64,000 nt of DNA from Scandinavium manionii (GTDB taxonomy: Bacteria > Pseudomonadota > Gammaproteobacteria > Enterobacterales > Enterobacteriaceae). The position numbers and the translations under genes are program-made. Of the stretch, positions 33,895-42,985 are shown piece after piece (position 1 is the first letter of the stretch; the number at the start of each line of letters is the position of its first letter). The stretch spans positions 377,555 through 441,554 of the forward strand of contig NZ_JALIGC010000037.1 in the NCBI RefSeq assembly GCF_024764775.1, in the 5' to 3' direction. The notes beneath the pieces were generated by a model. The model did no database searches and was not told the DNA's origin. It worked only from the letters and a program-made list of their open reading frames with translations.

Positions 33895-34365
33895 ATGCCA
33901 CGTCGTCGCGTCATTGGTCAGCGTAAAATCCTGCCGGATCCTAAGTTCGGATCAGAACTGCTGGCTAAATTTGTCAACATCCTGATGGTAGATGGTAAAA
34001 AATCTACTGCAGAATCAATCGTATACAGCGCGCTGGAGACCCTGGCTCAGCGTTCTGGAAAAAATGAACTGGAAGCTTTCGAAGTCGCTCTCGACAACGT
34101 GCGCCCGACTGTAGAAGTTAAGTCTCGCCGCGTTGGTGGTTCTACTTATCAGGTTCCAGTTGAAGTTCGTCCGGTTCGTCGTAATGCCCTGGCAATGCGT
34201 TGGATCGTAGAAGCTGCTCGTAAACGCGGTGATAAATCAATGGCCCTGCGTCTGGCGAACGAACTCACTGATGCTGCAGACAACAAAGGTACTGCAGTTA
34301 AGAAACGTGAAGACGTTCACCGTATGGCAGAAGCCAACAAGGCGTTCGCTCACTACCGTTGGTAA
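33895..34365 (+). CDS. rpsG: 30S ribosomal protein S7
   Basis: A 156-residue primary 16S rRNA-binding protein of the 30S head. It is the short form; E. coli K-12 has a longer C-terminus. In E. coli S7 represses the str operon by binding the rpsL-rpsG intergenic RNA, here 95 bases (33800-33894). Confidence 0.98.
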   Translation: MPRRRVIGQRKILPDPKFGSELLAKFVNILMVDGKKSTAESIVYSALETLAQRSGKNELEAFEVALDNVRPTVEVKSRRVGGSTYQVPVEVRPVRRNALAMRWIVEAARKRGDKSMALRLANELTDAADNKGTAVKKREDVHRMAEANKAFAHYRW

Positions 34366-34462
34366 TCCCTTCGGAGTGTTAGTCCCCAGGCGAGCGCTTC
34401 AGATAAGTTGCTCGCTTTGGGTTACTTAATCAGAACGTCTAAAGAAATAAACGAGGAATCAA

Positions 34463-36577
34463 ATGGCTCGTACAACACCCATCGCACGCTACCGTAACAT
34501 TGGTATCAGTGCGCACATCGACGCCGGTAAAACCACTACTACCGAACGTATCCTGTTCTACACCGGTGTAAACCATAAAATCGGTGAAGTACACGACGGC
34601 GCCGCAACCATGGACTGGATGGAGCAGGAGCAGGAGCGTGGTATTACCATTACCTCCGCAGCAACTACTGCATTCTGGTCTGGTATGGCGAAGCAGTATG
34701 AACCGCATCGCGTAAACATCATCGACACCCCGGGCCACGTTGACTTCACCATCGAAGTTGAACGTTCCATGCGTGTTCTTGACGGTGCGGTAATGGTTTA
34801 CTGCGCAGTTGGTGGTGTTCAGCCGCAGTCTGAAACCGTATGGCGTCAGGCGAACAAATACAAAGTTCCACGCATCGCGTTCGTTAACAAAATGGACCGT
34901 ATGGGTGCTAACTTCCTGAAAGTTGTTGGTCAGATCAAATCCCGTCTGGGCGCGAACCCTGTTCCGCTGCAGCTGGCGATTGGTGCTGAAGAAGGTTTCA
35001 CCGGTGTTGTTGACCTGGTGAAAATGAAAGCCATCAACTGGAACGAAGAAGACGCGGGTGTAACTTTCACCTACGAAGATATCCCAGCAGAAATGCAGGA
35101 CCTGGCTGACGAATGGCACCAGAACCTGATCGAATCCGCTGCGGAAGCTTCCGAAGAGCTGATGGAAAAATACCTGGGCGGCGAAGAGCTGACCGAGGAA
35201 GAAATCAAGATTGCTCTGCGTCAGCGCGTTCTGAACAACGAAATCATCCTTGTTACCTGTGGTTCTGCATTTAAGAACAAAGGTGTTCAGGCGATGCTGG
35301 ATGCGGTAATTGATTACCTGCCATCCCCAGTTGACGTACCTGCGATCAACGGTCTGCTGGACGACGGTAAAGACACCCCGGCTGAGCGTCACGCAAGTGA
35401 TGAAGAGCCGTTCTCTGCACTGGCGTTCAAAATCGCAACCGACCCATTCGTGGGTAACCTGACGTTCTTCCGCGTGTACTCTGGCGTGGTTAACTCTGGT
35501 GACACTGTTTATAACCCAGTGAAATCGGCTCGTGAGCGTTTTGGTCGTATCGTTCAGATGCACGCTAACAAACGTGAAGAGATCAAAGAAGTTCGCGCAG
35601 GCGACATCGCTGCAGCAATCGGTCTGAAAGACGTGACCACAGGTGACACCATCTGTGATCCGGACAACGTGATCATTCTGGAGCGTATGGAATTCCCAGA
35701 ACCGGTAATCTCCATCGCCGTTGAGCCGAAAACCAAAGCTGACCAGGAAAAAATGGGTCTGGCTCTGGGTCGTCTGGCTAAAGAAGACCCGTCATTCCGC
35801 GTATGGACTGACGAAGAGTCTAACCAGACCATCATCGCTGGTATGGGCGAGCTGCACCTCGACATCATCGTTGACCGCATGAAGCGTGAATTCAACGTTG
35901 AAGCGAACGTCGGTAAACCTCAGGTTGCTTACCGCGAAGCGATTCGCGCGAAAGTTACCGATATCGAAGGTAAACACGCCAAGCAGTCTGGTGGTCGTGG
36001 TCAGTACGGTCATGTTGTTATCGACATGTACCCACTGGAGCCGGGCTCAAATCCGAAAGGCTACGAGTTCGTCAACGACATCAAAGGTGGTGTAATTCCT
36101 GGTGAATTCATCCCTGCCGTTGATAAAGGCCTCCAGGAGCAGCTGAAAGCTGGTCCACTGGCTGGTTACCCGGTTGTTGATCTCGGCGTGCGTCTGCACT
36201 TCGGTTCATACCATGACGTTGACTCCTCTGAGCTGGCGTTTAAACTGGCTGCTTCTATCGCCTTCAAAGATGGCTTTAAGAAAGCAAAACCAGTTCTGCT
36301 TGAGCCTATCATGAAGGTTGAAGTTGAAACTCCAGAAGAGAACACCGGTGATGTTATCGGTGACCTTAGCCGTCGTCGTGGTCAGCTGAAAGGTCAGGAA
36401 TCTAACGCTACTGGCGTTCAGATTCACGCTGAAGTTCCGCTGTCTGAAATGTTCGGATATGCAACTCAGCTGCGTTCTCTGACCAAAGGTCGTGCTTCTT
36501 ACTCCATGGAGTTCTTGAAGTACGACGACGCGCCGAACAACGTTGCTCAGGCCGTTATCGAAGCTCGTGGCAAATAA
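34463..36577 (+). CDS. fusA: Elongation factor G
   Basis: A 704-residue translocation GTPase. G1 AHIDAGKTT is near residues 17-25, the DTPGHVDF motif follows, and NKMDR is G4. Domain II-V motifs continue to the C-terminal SLTKGRASYSMEF. It also splits ribosomes with RRF. It lies between rpsG and tufA, in the usual str order. Confidence 0.99.
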   Translation: MARTTPIARYRNIGISAHIDAGKTTTTERILFYTGVNHKIGEVHDGAATMDWMEQEQERGITITSAATTAFWSGMAKQYEPHRVNIIDTPGHVDFTIEVERSMRVLDGAVMVYCAVGGVQPQSETVWRQANKYKVPRIAFVNKMDRMGANFLKVVGQIKSRLGANPVPLQLAIGAEEGFTGVVDLVKMKAINWNEEDAGVTFTYEDIPAEMQDLADEWHQNLIESAAEASEELMEKYLGGEELTEEEIKIALRQRVLNNEIILVTCGSAFKNKGVQAMLDAVIDYLPSPVDVPAINGLLDDGKDTPAERHASDEEPFSALAFKIATDPFVGNLTFFRVYSGVVNSGDTVYNPVKSARERFGRIVQMHANKREEIKEVRAGDIAAAIGLKDVTTGDTICDPDNVIILERMEFPEPVISIAVEPKTKADQEKMGLALGRLAKEDPSFRVWTDEESNQTIIAGMGELHLDIIVDRMKREFNVEANVGKPQVAYREAIRAKVTDIEGKHAKQSGGRGQYGHVVIDMYPLEPGSNPKGYEFVNDIKGGVIPGEFIPAVDKGLQEQLKAGPLAGYPVVDLGVRLHFGSYHDVDSSELAFKLAASIAFKDGFKKAKPVLLEPIMKVEVETPEENTGDVIGDLSRRRGQLKGQESNATGVQIHAEVPLSEMFGYATQLRSLTKGRASYSMEFLKYDDAPNNVAQAVIEARGK

Positions 36578-36602
36578 GCCGCAAGGTTAAAACTAATGTC
36601 CC

Positions 36603-36628
36603 GTGCTCTCTCCTTGAGGGGAGAGCAC
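36603..36628 (+). other. Hairpin between fusA and tufA
   Basis: GTGCTCTCTCC pairs with GGGGAGAGCAC (11 pairs, one G-T) around TTGA. No T-run follows. It may be an RNA-processing or stabilising stem that lets tufA accumulate more than fusA. Confidence 0.7.
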
Positions 36629-36647
36629 TATAGTAAGGAATATAGCC

Positions 36648-37832
36648 GTGTCTAAAGAAAAATTTGAACGTACAAAACCGCACGTCAACGTTGGTACTAT
36701 CGGCCACGTCGACCATGGTAAAACTACTCTGACTGCAGCAATCACCTCCGTACTGGCTAAGACCTACGGCGGCGCTGCTCGCGCATTCGACCAGATCGAT
36801 AACGCACCAGAAGAAAAAGCTCGTGGTATCACCATCAACACTTCCCACGTTGAATATGACACCCCGACTCGCCACTACGCACACGTAGACTGCCCAGGCC
36901 ACGCCGACTATGTTAAAAACATGATCACCGGTGCTGCGCAGATGGATGGCGCTATCCTGGTTGTTGCTGCGACTGATGGCCCTATGCCACAGACTCGTGA
37001 GCACATCCTGCTGGGTCGTCAGGTAGGCGTTCCTTTCATCATCGTGTTCCTGAACAAATGTGACATGGTTGATGACGAAGAGCTGCTGGAACTGGTTGAG
37101 ATGGAAGTTCGTGAACTCCTGTCCCAGTACGATTTCCCAGGCGACGACACACCTATCGTTCGTGGTTCCGCGCTGAAAGCGCTGGAAGGCGAAGCTGAGT
37201 GGGAAGCTAAAATCATCGAACTGGCTGGTTTCCTGGATTCTTACATCCCAGAACCAGAACGTGCGATCGACAAGCCATTCCTGCTGCCAATCGAAGACGT
37301 ATTCTCCATCTCCGGCCGTGGTACTGTTGTTACCGGTCGTGTAGAGCGCGGTATCGTTAAAGTTGGTGAAGAAGTAGAAATCGTTGGTATCAAAGAAACT
37401 GCGAAAACTACCTGTACTGGCGTTGAAATGTTCCGCAAACTGCTGGACGAAGGCCGTGCTGGTGAGAACGTTGGTGTTCTGCTGCGTGGTATCAAACGTG
37501 AAGAAATCGAACGTGGTCAGGTTCTGGCCAAGCCGGGTTCAATCAACCCGCACACCAAGTTCGAATCTGAAGTGTACATCCTGTCCAAAGATGAAGGCGG
37601 CCGTCATACTCCGTTCTTCAAAGGCTACCGTCCACAGTTCTACTTCCGTACAACTGACGTGACCGGTACCATCGAACTGCCAGAAGGCGTTGAGATGGTA
37701 ATGCCAGGCGACAACATCAAAATGGTTGTTACCCTGATCCACCCAATCGCGATGGATGACGGTCTGCGTTTCGCAATCCGTGAAGGCGGCCGTACTGTAG
37801 GTGCGGGCGTTGTTGCTAAAGTCATCAGCTAA
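36648..37832 (+). CDS. tufA: Elongation factor Tu
   Basis: A 394-residue GTPase that carries aminoacyl-tRNA to the ribosome. The start is GTG at 36648, preceded by AAGGAA. The G1 loop GHVDHGKTT, DCPGHADY and NKCDMVD are intact. It is the last gene of the str operon; a second copy (tufB) would normally be elsewhere in the genome. Confidence 0.99.
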   Translation: MSKEKFERTKPHVNVGTIGHVDHGKTTLTAAITSVLAKTYGGAARAFDQIDNAPEEKARGITINTSHVEYDTPTRHYAHVDCPGHADYVKNMITGAAQMDGAILVVAATDGPMPQTREHILLGRQVGVPFIIVFLNKCDMVDDEELLELVEMEVRELLSQYDFPGDDTPIVRGSALKALEGEAEWEAKIIELAGFLDSYIPEPERAIDKPFLLPIEDVFSISGRGTVVTGRVERGIVKVGEEVEIVGIKETAKTTCTGVEMFRKLLDEGRAGENVGVLLRGIKREEIERGQVLAKPGSINPHTKFESEVYILSKDEGGRHTPFFKGYRPQFYFRTTDVTGTIELPEGVEMVMPGDNIKMVVTLIHPIAMDDGLRFAIREGGRTVGAGVVAKVIS

Positions 37833-37855
37833 TTACTCGTTAATTAGTTTTGACT

Positions 37856-37883
37856 AAAAAAGGGCGCTTCGGCGCCCTTTTCG
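37856..37883 (+). terminator. str operon terminator
   Basis: AAAGGGCGC (37859-37867) pairs with GCGCCCTTT (37872-37880) around the stable TTCG loop, then a short T-run. It ends the str operon after tufA. Confidence 0.93.
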
Positions 37884-37962
37884 CTATTTATAATTTACCA
37901 CTGACACAGTTGTTTTCATTTTGTCCGCTTTCTCCCGCACCGGTTCCATAATTGTGCTATTG

Positions 37963-37982
37963 TAATCATAACTATTCTCATT
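37963..37982. promoter_or_regulatory. Candidate Fur box before bfd
   Basis: TAATCATAACTATTCTCATT (reverse AATGAGAATAGTTATGATTA) resembles the Fur consensus GATAATGATAATCATTATC. It is 34 bases before bfd, a gene known to be iron-repressed in related bacteria. Confidence 0.7.
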
Positions 37983-38015
37983 TACACTTTGAGCATAAAT
38001 TGAACGGGAGCGATC

Positions 38016-38210
38016 ATGTACGTTTGTTTGTGTAATGGTGTAAGCGATAAAAAAATTCGTCAGGCTGTTCGCCAGTTTCATCCGCAATCTTTTCAACAAC
38101 TCCGCAAGTTCATTCCCGTGGGAAATCAATGTGGTAAGTGCATTCGCGCCGCGCGCGAGATTATGCAGGACGAATTAACTCAGATGCCGGAATTTAAAGA
38201 GATAGCATGA
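38016..38210 (+). CDS. bfd: Bacterioferritin-associated ferredoxin
   Basis: A 64-residue [2Fe-2S] protein that docks on bacterioferritin and reduces its heme to release stored iron. The cluster cysteines are Cys4, Cys6, Cys38 and Cys41 (VCLCNG and QCGKC). It lies 73 bases before bfr. A Fur-like site is upstream, consistent with induction under iron shortage. Confidence 0.97.
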   Translation: MYVCLCNGVSDKKIRQAVRQFHPQSFQQLRKFIPVGNQCGKCIRAAREIMQDELTQMPEFKEIA

Positions 38211-38283
38211 GCCTTCGGTCTTTTTTTTGACATCCCTGTAGCCCGTTCTACGCTTCTATGAGTGGAAGCGGAGGGACTATATA

Positions 38284-38760
38284 ATGAAAGGTGATGTTAA
38301 AATCATAAGTTATCTCAATAAATTATTGGGAAATGAGCTTGTCGCAATCAATCAATACTTTCTCCATGCGAGAATGTTCAAAAACTGGGGCCTGACGCGC
38401 CTCAATGATGTCGAATACCATGAATCCATCGATGAGATGAAACACGCCGATAAATATATCGAACGTATTTTATTTCTTGAAGGCCTTCCTAATCTGCAGG
38501 ATCTCGGCAAGCTTGGCATTGGTGAAGATGTCGAAGAAATGCTGCAGTCTGACCTCAGGCTTGAACTCGAGGGTGCCAAAGATCTCCGTGAGGCAATCGC
38601 CTATGCTGACACCGTTCATGATTATGTCAGCCGCGATATGATGATTGAAATCCTGGCCGATGAGGAAGGACACATCGACTGGCTTGAAACAGAACTCGAT
38701 CTGATTGGTAAGTTGGGAATTCAAAACTACCTGCAATCCCAGATCAAAGTGGAAGAATAG
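38284..38760 (+). CDS. bfr: Bacterioferritin
   Basis: A 158-residue heme-containing iron storage protein forming 24-mers. Ferroxidase ligands are Glu18, Glu51, His54, Glu94, Glu127 and His130. Met52 (DEMKHAD) is the heme ligand. The 3' end overlaps the convergent prepilin peptidase gene by 17 bases. Confidence 0.98.
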   Translation: MKGDVKIISYLNKLLGNELVAINQYFLHARMFKNWGLTRLNDVEYHESIDEMKHADKYIERILFLEGLPNLQDLGKLGIGEDVEEMLQSDLRLELEGAKDLREAIAYADTVHDYVSRDMMIEILADEEGHIDWLETELDLIGKLGIQNYLQSQIKVEE

Positions 38761-39223
38761 TCCACCACGTCTGAAAGCCAATAAGCAGACCCGCTGCGCT
38801 CAGAAATGGGCCAAACCGTAGCGGGTTTTTTAATGCCTGGCCTGAGCGAGCGATGATCGCTTCGAAGCACACAAAAAGCAGCGCGGTAGCCGTCGCGATT
38901 GTTATCAGCACCGGCAGCTGCTGCCATCCATGCCATGCCCCGAGAGCCGCAAAGAATTTCACATCACCATAGCCTAGCCCTTCTTTATGCCGAATTCCCT
39001 TATAGAGCCAGTACAGACCAGCCAGACTGCAGTAGCCCGCGATTGCCCCAATTACGGAAGAGGGCAGGTGTTGGGGTTTAATCACCACATAAAACAGCAT
39101 CCCACACCAGAGTAACGGACAAACCAGACGATCTGGAAGCAGGCCAGTTTTGTAGTCATACCAGGCAAGTAGACCTGTTAATACGCAGTAGATAACGATG
39201 AAGGGGAGGGCGGTGACTGGCAT
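38744..39223 (-). CDS. hopD: Prepilin peptidase, A24 domain only (HopD/GspO-like)
   Basis: A 159-residue membrane protein with about five hydrophobic helices. The two catalytic aspartates of type IV prepilin peptidases are visible, in WYDYKTGLLPD (near residue 23) and GYGDVKFF (near 83). The N-terminal methyltransferase domain with its cysteine motifs, present in full-length GspO/PilD, is absent. In E. coli this place holds the whole gsp cluster; here only this gene remains between bfr and rpsJ. It may process pseudopilins encoded elsewhere. Confidence 0.9.
   Translation of the reverse strand: MPVTALPFIVIYCVLTGLLAWYDYKTGLLPDRLVCPLLWCGMLFYVVIKPQHLPSSVIGAIAGYCSLAGLYWLYKGIRHKEGLGYGDVKFFAALGAWHGWQQLPVLITIATATALLFVCFEAIIARSGQALKNPLRFGPFLSAAGLLIGFQTWWTILPL
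38789..38831 (+). terminator. bfr terminator inside the hopD 3' coding end
   Basis: ACCCGCT (38789-38795) pairs with AGCGGGT (38820-38826), followed by TTTTTT. The loop is long (24 bases). It lies 28 bases after the bfr stop, within the last codons of hopD. Confidence 0.7.
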
Positions 39224-39397
39224 AGGCTTTACCTGAATGAGCAGAAGCCGTGAGTATTCTCAGAAACCGATTCATAGACAAACACGGAAAGTCAGATCGT
39301 CGAGAACGCTTCCACAGTGTGCGTTACTGATGCGTTCAATACAGAAGTACTTGCGCACGAGGCCGCAGATTACAGATGGCGTATTTATAAACACTGC

Positions 39398-39425
39398 TTG
39401 CGTCGTGGCCAGATTTACGTATAAT
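39398..39425 (+). promoter_or_regulatory. S10 operon promoter
   Basis: TTGCGT (39398-39403), 16 bases, then TATAAT (39420-39425) followed by GCGCG. The GC discriminator fits stringent control. The rest of 39224-39397 holds no gene that I can support. Confidence 0.88.
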
Positions 39426-39433
39426 GCGCGGGC

Positions 39434-39598
39434 TTGTCAAAATTGACGGCGGGTTCGATATGAACTCCGACAATGTTGTTTGTTGTCGACAATGTTCCCA
39501 ATTGGGGAACTACGCAAGAACGGTTACGCTCCCCCATCAATCGTAATGGGTGTGAGGAGTGGCCATTTCGTTTATAAAATAATTGGAGCTCTGGTCTC
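39434..39598 (+). promoter_or_regulatory. S10 leader, L4 autoregulation
   Basis: About 165 bases of untranslated leader match the E. coli S10 leader closely. Stems include TTGTCGAC-type repeats near 39470-39490, GTTCCCAATTGGGGAAC (39494-39510), and the hairpin CCCCCATCAATCGTAATGGG (39531-39550) in the attenuation region. In E. coli, excess L4 binds this leader and causes premature termination and translational repression of the operon. Confidence 0.88.
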
Positions 39599-39910
39599 AT
39601 GCAGAACCAAAGAATCCGTATCCGCCTTAAAGCGTTTGATCATCGTCTGATTGATCAATCAACCGCGGAAATCGTCGAGACTGCCAAGCGCACTGGTGCG
39701 CAGGTACGCGGTCCGATCCCGCTGCCGACCCGCAAAGAGCGCTTTACCGTTCTGATCTCTCCGCACGTTAACAAAGACGCGCGTGATCAGTACGAGATTC
39801 GCACTCACAAGCGTCTGGTTGACATCGTTGAGCCAACCGAGAAAACCGTTGATGCTCTGATGCGTCTGGACCTGGCTGCCGGTGTAGACGTGCAGATCAG
39901 CCTGGGTTAA
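39599..39910 (+). CDS. rpsJ: 30S ribosomal protein S10 (NusE)
   Basis: A 103-residue 30S head protein and, as NusE, a partner of NusB at boxA in rRNA antitermination. The start [19 protein letters not shown] follows GGAG. It is the first gene of the S10 operon. Confidence 0.99.
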
Positions 39911-39942
39911 TCAGGTCATCGAGCGATTGAGAGGTTGATACA

Positions 39943-40572
39943 ATGATTGGTTTAGTCGGTAAAAAAGTGGGTATGACCCGCATCTTCACTGAAGATGGCG
40001 TATCTATCCCAGTAACCGTAATCGAAGTTGAAGCAAACCGTGTTACTCAGGTTAAAGACCTGGCTAACGACGGCTACCGTGCTGTTCAAGTTACCACCGG
40101 TGCTAAAAAAGCTAGCCGCGTAACTAAGCCGGAAGCAGGTCACTTCGCTAAAGCTGGCGTAGATGCTGGCCGTGGTCTGTGGGAATTCCGCCTCGCTGAA
40201 GGCGAAGAGTTCACCGTAGGTCAGGACATTAGCGTTGAACTGTTTGCTGAAGTTAAAAAAGTTGACGTAACCGGTACCTCTAAAGGTAAAGGTTTCGCCG
40301 GTACCGTTAAGCGCTGGAACTTCCGTACCCAGGACGCTACTCACGGTAACTCCTTGTCCCACCGTGTTCCGGGTTCTATCGGTCAGAACCAGACTCCGGG
40401 CAAAGTGTTCAAAGGCAAGAAGATGGCAGGTCAGCTGGGTAATGAACGCGTTACCGTTCAGAGCCTGGACGTAGTACGTGTTGACGCTGAGCGCAACCTG
40501 CTGCTGGTTAAAGGTGCTGTTCCCGGTGCAACCGGTAGCGACCTGATCGTTAAACCAGCTGTGAAGGCGTGA
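39943..40572 (+). CDS. rplC: 50S ribosomal protein L3
   Basis: A 209-residue early-assembly 50S protein near the peptidyl-transferase centre. The Gln150 site of methylation lies in the GSIGQNQTPGKV loop. Second gene of the S10 operon. Confidence 0.99.
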   Translation: MIGLVGKKVGMTRIFTEDGVSIPVTVIEVEANRVTQVKDLANDGYRAVQVTTGAKKASRVTKPEAGHFAKAGVDAGRGLWEFRLAEGEEFTVGQDISVELFAEVKKVDVTGTSKGKGFAGTVKRWNFRTQDATHGNSLSHRVPGSIGQNQTPGKVFKGKKMAGQLGNERVTVQSLDVVRVDAERNLLLVKGAVPGATGSDLIVKPAVKA

Positions 40573-40582
40573 GGAGATAGCA

Positions 40583-41188
40583 ATGGAATTAGTATTGAAA
40601 GACGCGCAGAGCGCGCTGACTGTTTCCGAAACTACCTTCGGTCGTGACTTCAACGAAGCGCTGGTTCACCAGGTTGTTGTTGCTTATGCAGCTGGTGCTC
40701 GTCAGGGTACTCGTGCTCAGAAGACCCGTGCTGAAGTAACTGGATCCGGTAAAAAGCCGTGGCGCCAGAAAGGTACCGGCCGTGCGCGTTCAGGTTCTGT
40801 AAAGAGCCCGATCTGGCGTTCCGGTGGTGTAACCTTCGCTGCACGCCCGCAGGACCACAGTCAAAAAGTTAACAAAAAGATGTACCGCGGCGCGCTGAAA
40901 AGCATTCTGTCCGAACTGGTACGTCAGGATCGTCTGATCGTTGTCGAGACGTTCTCTGTAGAAGCGCCTAAAACTAAGCTGCTGGCACAGAAACTGAAAG
41001 ACATGGCTCTGGAAGATGTATTAATCATCACCGGTGAGCTGGACGAGAACCTGTTCCTGGCCGCACGTAACCTGCACAAGGTTGACGTACGTGACGCGAC
41101 TGGTATCGACCCGGTTAGCTTGATCGCCTTCGACAAAGTCGTAATGACTGCCGATGCTGTTAAGCAAGTTGAGGAGATGCTGGCATGA
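40583..41188 (+). CDS. rplD: 50S ribosomal protein L4
   Basis: A 201-residue exit-tunnel protein whose extended loop (GTGRARSGSVKSPIWRSGG) lines the tunnel constriction. It is also the feedback regulator of this operon through the leader and contacts RNase E. It overlaps rplW by 4 bases (ATGA). Confidence 0.99.
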   Translation: MELVLKDAQSALTVSETTFGRDFNEALVHQVVVAYAAGARQGTRAQKTRAEVTGSGKKPWRQKGTGRARSGSVKSPIWRSGGVTFAARPQDHSQKVNKKMYRGALKSILSELVRQDRLIVVETFSVEAPKTKLLAQKLKDMALEDVLIITGELDENLFLAARNLHKVDVRDATGIDPVSLIAFDKVVMTADAVKQVEEMLA

Positions 41189-41487
41189 TTCGTGAAGAAC
41201 GTTTGCTGAAAGTGCTTCGTGCACCGCACGTTTCTGAAAAAGCGTCTGCTGCGATGGAAAAAACCAATACCATCGTTCTCAAAGTTGCTATAGACGCGAC
41301 TAAAGCAGAAGTTAAAGCTGCTGTGCAGAAACTGTTTGAAGTCAAAGTTGATACCGTACGTACCCTGGTCGTTAAAGGCAAGGTGAAGCGTCACGGACAG
41401 CGTGTCGGTCGTCGTAGCGACTGGAAAAAAGCTTACGTCACCCTGGAAGAAGGCCAGAATCTGGACTTCGTTGGCGGCGCTGAGTAA
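41185..41487 (+). CDS. rplW: 50S ribosomal protein L23
   Basis: A 100-residue protein at the exit of the peptide tunnel, the docking site for trigger factor and SRP. The start overlaps the rplD stop by 4 bases, so the two are translationally coupled. Confidence 0.99.
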   Translation: MIREERLLKVLRAPHVSEKASAAMEKTNTIVLKVAIDATKAEVKAAVQKLFEVKVDTVRTLVVKGKVKRHGQRVGRRSDWKKAYVTLEEGQNLDFVGGAE

Positions 41488-41504
41488 GTCGGAGGAGTAA
41501 TACA

Positions 41505-42326
41505 ATGGCAGTTGTTAAATGTAAACCGACATCTCCGGGTCGTCGTCACGTAGTTAAAGTGGTCAACCCTGAGCTGCACAAGGGCAAACCTTTTGCTCCG
41601 CTGCTGGAAAAAAACAGCAAATCCGGTGGTCGTAACAACAATGGCCGTATCACCACTCGTCATATTGGTGGTGGTCACAAGCAGGCATACCGTATTGTTG
41701 ACTTCAAACGCAACAAAGATGGTATCCCGGCAATTGTTGAACGTCTTGAGTACGATCCGAACCGTTCCGCGAACATCGCGCTGGTTCTGTACAAAGATGG
41801 CGAACGCCGTTACATCCTGGCCCCTAAAGGCCTGAAAGCTGGCGACCAGATTCAGTCTGGCGTTGATGCTGCAATCAAAGCAGGCAACACCCTGCCGATG
41901 CGCAATATCCCGGTTGGTTCTACCGTTCATAACGTAGAAATGAAACCAGGTAAAGGCGGTCAGCTGGCACGTTCCGCTGGTACTTACGTTCAGATCGTTG
42001 CTCGTGATGGTGCTTATGTCACCCTGCGTCTGCGTTCTGGTGAAATGCGTAAAGTCGAAGCAGACTGCCGTGCAACCCTGGGCGAAGTTGGCAATGCTGA
42101 GCATATGCTGCGCGTTCTGGGTAAAGCAGGTGCTGCACGCTGGCGTGGTATTCGCCCTACCGTTCGCGGTACTGCGATGAACCCAGTCGACCACCCACAT
42201 GGTGGTGGTGAAGGTCGTAACTTTGGTAAGCACCCGGTAACTCCGTGGGGCGTTCAGACCAAAGGTAAGAAGACCCGCAGCAACAAGCGTACTGATAAAT
42301 TTATCGTACGTCGCCGTAGCAAATAA
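41505..42326 (+). CDS. rplB: 50S ribosomal protein L2
   Basis: A 273-residue universally conserved 23S rRNA-binding protein close to the peptidyl-transferase centre. The signature NPVDHPHGGGEGRN, with the essential His229, is near residues 225-238. Confidence 0.99.
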   Translation: MAVVKCKPTSPGRRHVVKVVNPELHKGKPFAPLLEKNSKSGGRNNNGRITTRHIGGGHKQAYRIVDFKRNKDGIPAIVERLEYDPNRSANIALVLYKDGERRYILAPKGLKAGDQIQSGVDAAIKAGNTLPMRNIPVGSTVHNVEMKPGKGGQLARSAGTYVQIVARDGAYVTLRLRSGEMRKVEADCRATLGEVGNAEHMLRVLGKAGAARWRGIRPTVRGTAMNPVDHPHGGGEGRNFGKHPVTPWGVQTKGKKTRSNKRTDKFIVRRRSK

Positions 42327-42342
42327 TATTAGAGGATAAGCC

Positions 42343-42621
42343 ATGCCACGTTCTCTCAAGAAAGGTCCTTTTATTGACCTGCACTTGCTGAAGAAGGTAG
42401 AGAAAGCGGTGGAAAGCGGTGACAAGAAGCCCCTGCGCACTTGGTCCCGTCGTTCAACGATCTTTCCTAACATGATCGGTTTGACCATCGCTGTCCATAA
42501 TGGTCGTCAGCACGTTCCGGTATTTGTTTCCGACGAAATGGTCGGTCACAAACTGGGTGAATTCGCACCGACTCGTACTTATCGCGGCCATGCTGCTGAT
42601 AAAAAAGCGAAGAAGAAATAA
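42343..42621 (+). CDS. rpsS: 30S ribosomal protein S19
   Basis: A 92-residue 30S head protein pairing with S13. [19 protein letters not shown] and the [11 protein letters not shown] motif are typical. It lies 16 bases after rplB and 14 before rplV. Confidence 0.99.
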
Positions 42622-42635
42622 GGTAGGAGGAAGAG

Positions 42636-42968
42636 ATGGAAACTTTAGCTCAACATCGCCATGCTCGTTCTTCTGCTCAGAAGGTTCGCCTTGTTGCTGA
42701 CCTGATTCGCGGTAAGAAAGTGTCGCAGGCCCTGGATATTCTGACCTACACCAATAAGAAAGCGGCTGTACTGGTCAAGAAGGTTCTGGAATCTGCCATT
42801 GCTAACGCTGAACACAACGATGGCGCTGACATTGACGATCTGAAAGTTACGAAGATTTTCGTAGACGAAGGCCCTAGCATGAAGCGCATTATGCCTCGTG
42901 CAAAAGGTCGTGCAGATCGCATCCTGAAGCGCACCAGCCACATTACTGTGGTTGTGTCCGATCGCTGA
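42636..42968 (+). CDS. rplV: 50S ribosomal protein L22
   Basis: A 110-residue tunnel protein; its beta-hairpin (about 80-100, RIMPRAKGRADRILKRTSH) lines the tunnel, where macrolide-resistance changes occur. The hairpin has the ordinary sequence here. Confidence 0.99.
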   Translation: METLAQHRHARSSAQKVRLVADLIRGKKVSQALDILTYTNKKAAVLVKKVLESAIANAEHNDGADIDDLKVTKIFVDEGPSMKRIMPRAKGRADRILKRTSHITVVVSDR

Positions 42969-42985
42969 GACTCTGGAGACTAGCA

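Noticed and set aside
34439..35563. A 374-codon open frame antisense to fusA, and a 351-codon frame antisense to rplB
   Set aside because: Both lie wholly opposite highly conserved translation genes with strong codon bias, which lengthens antisense frames by chance.
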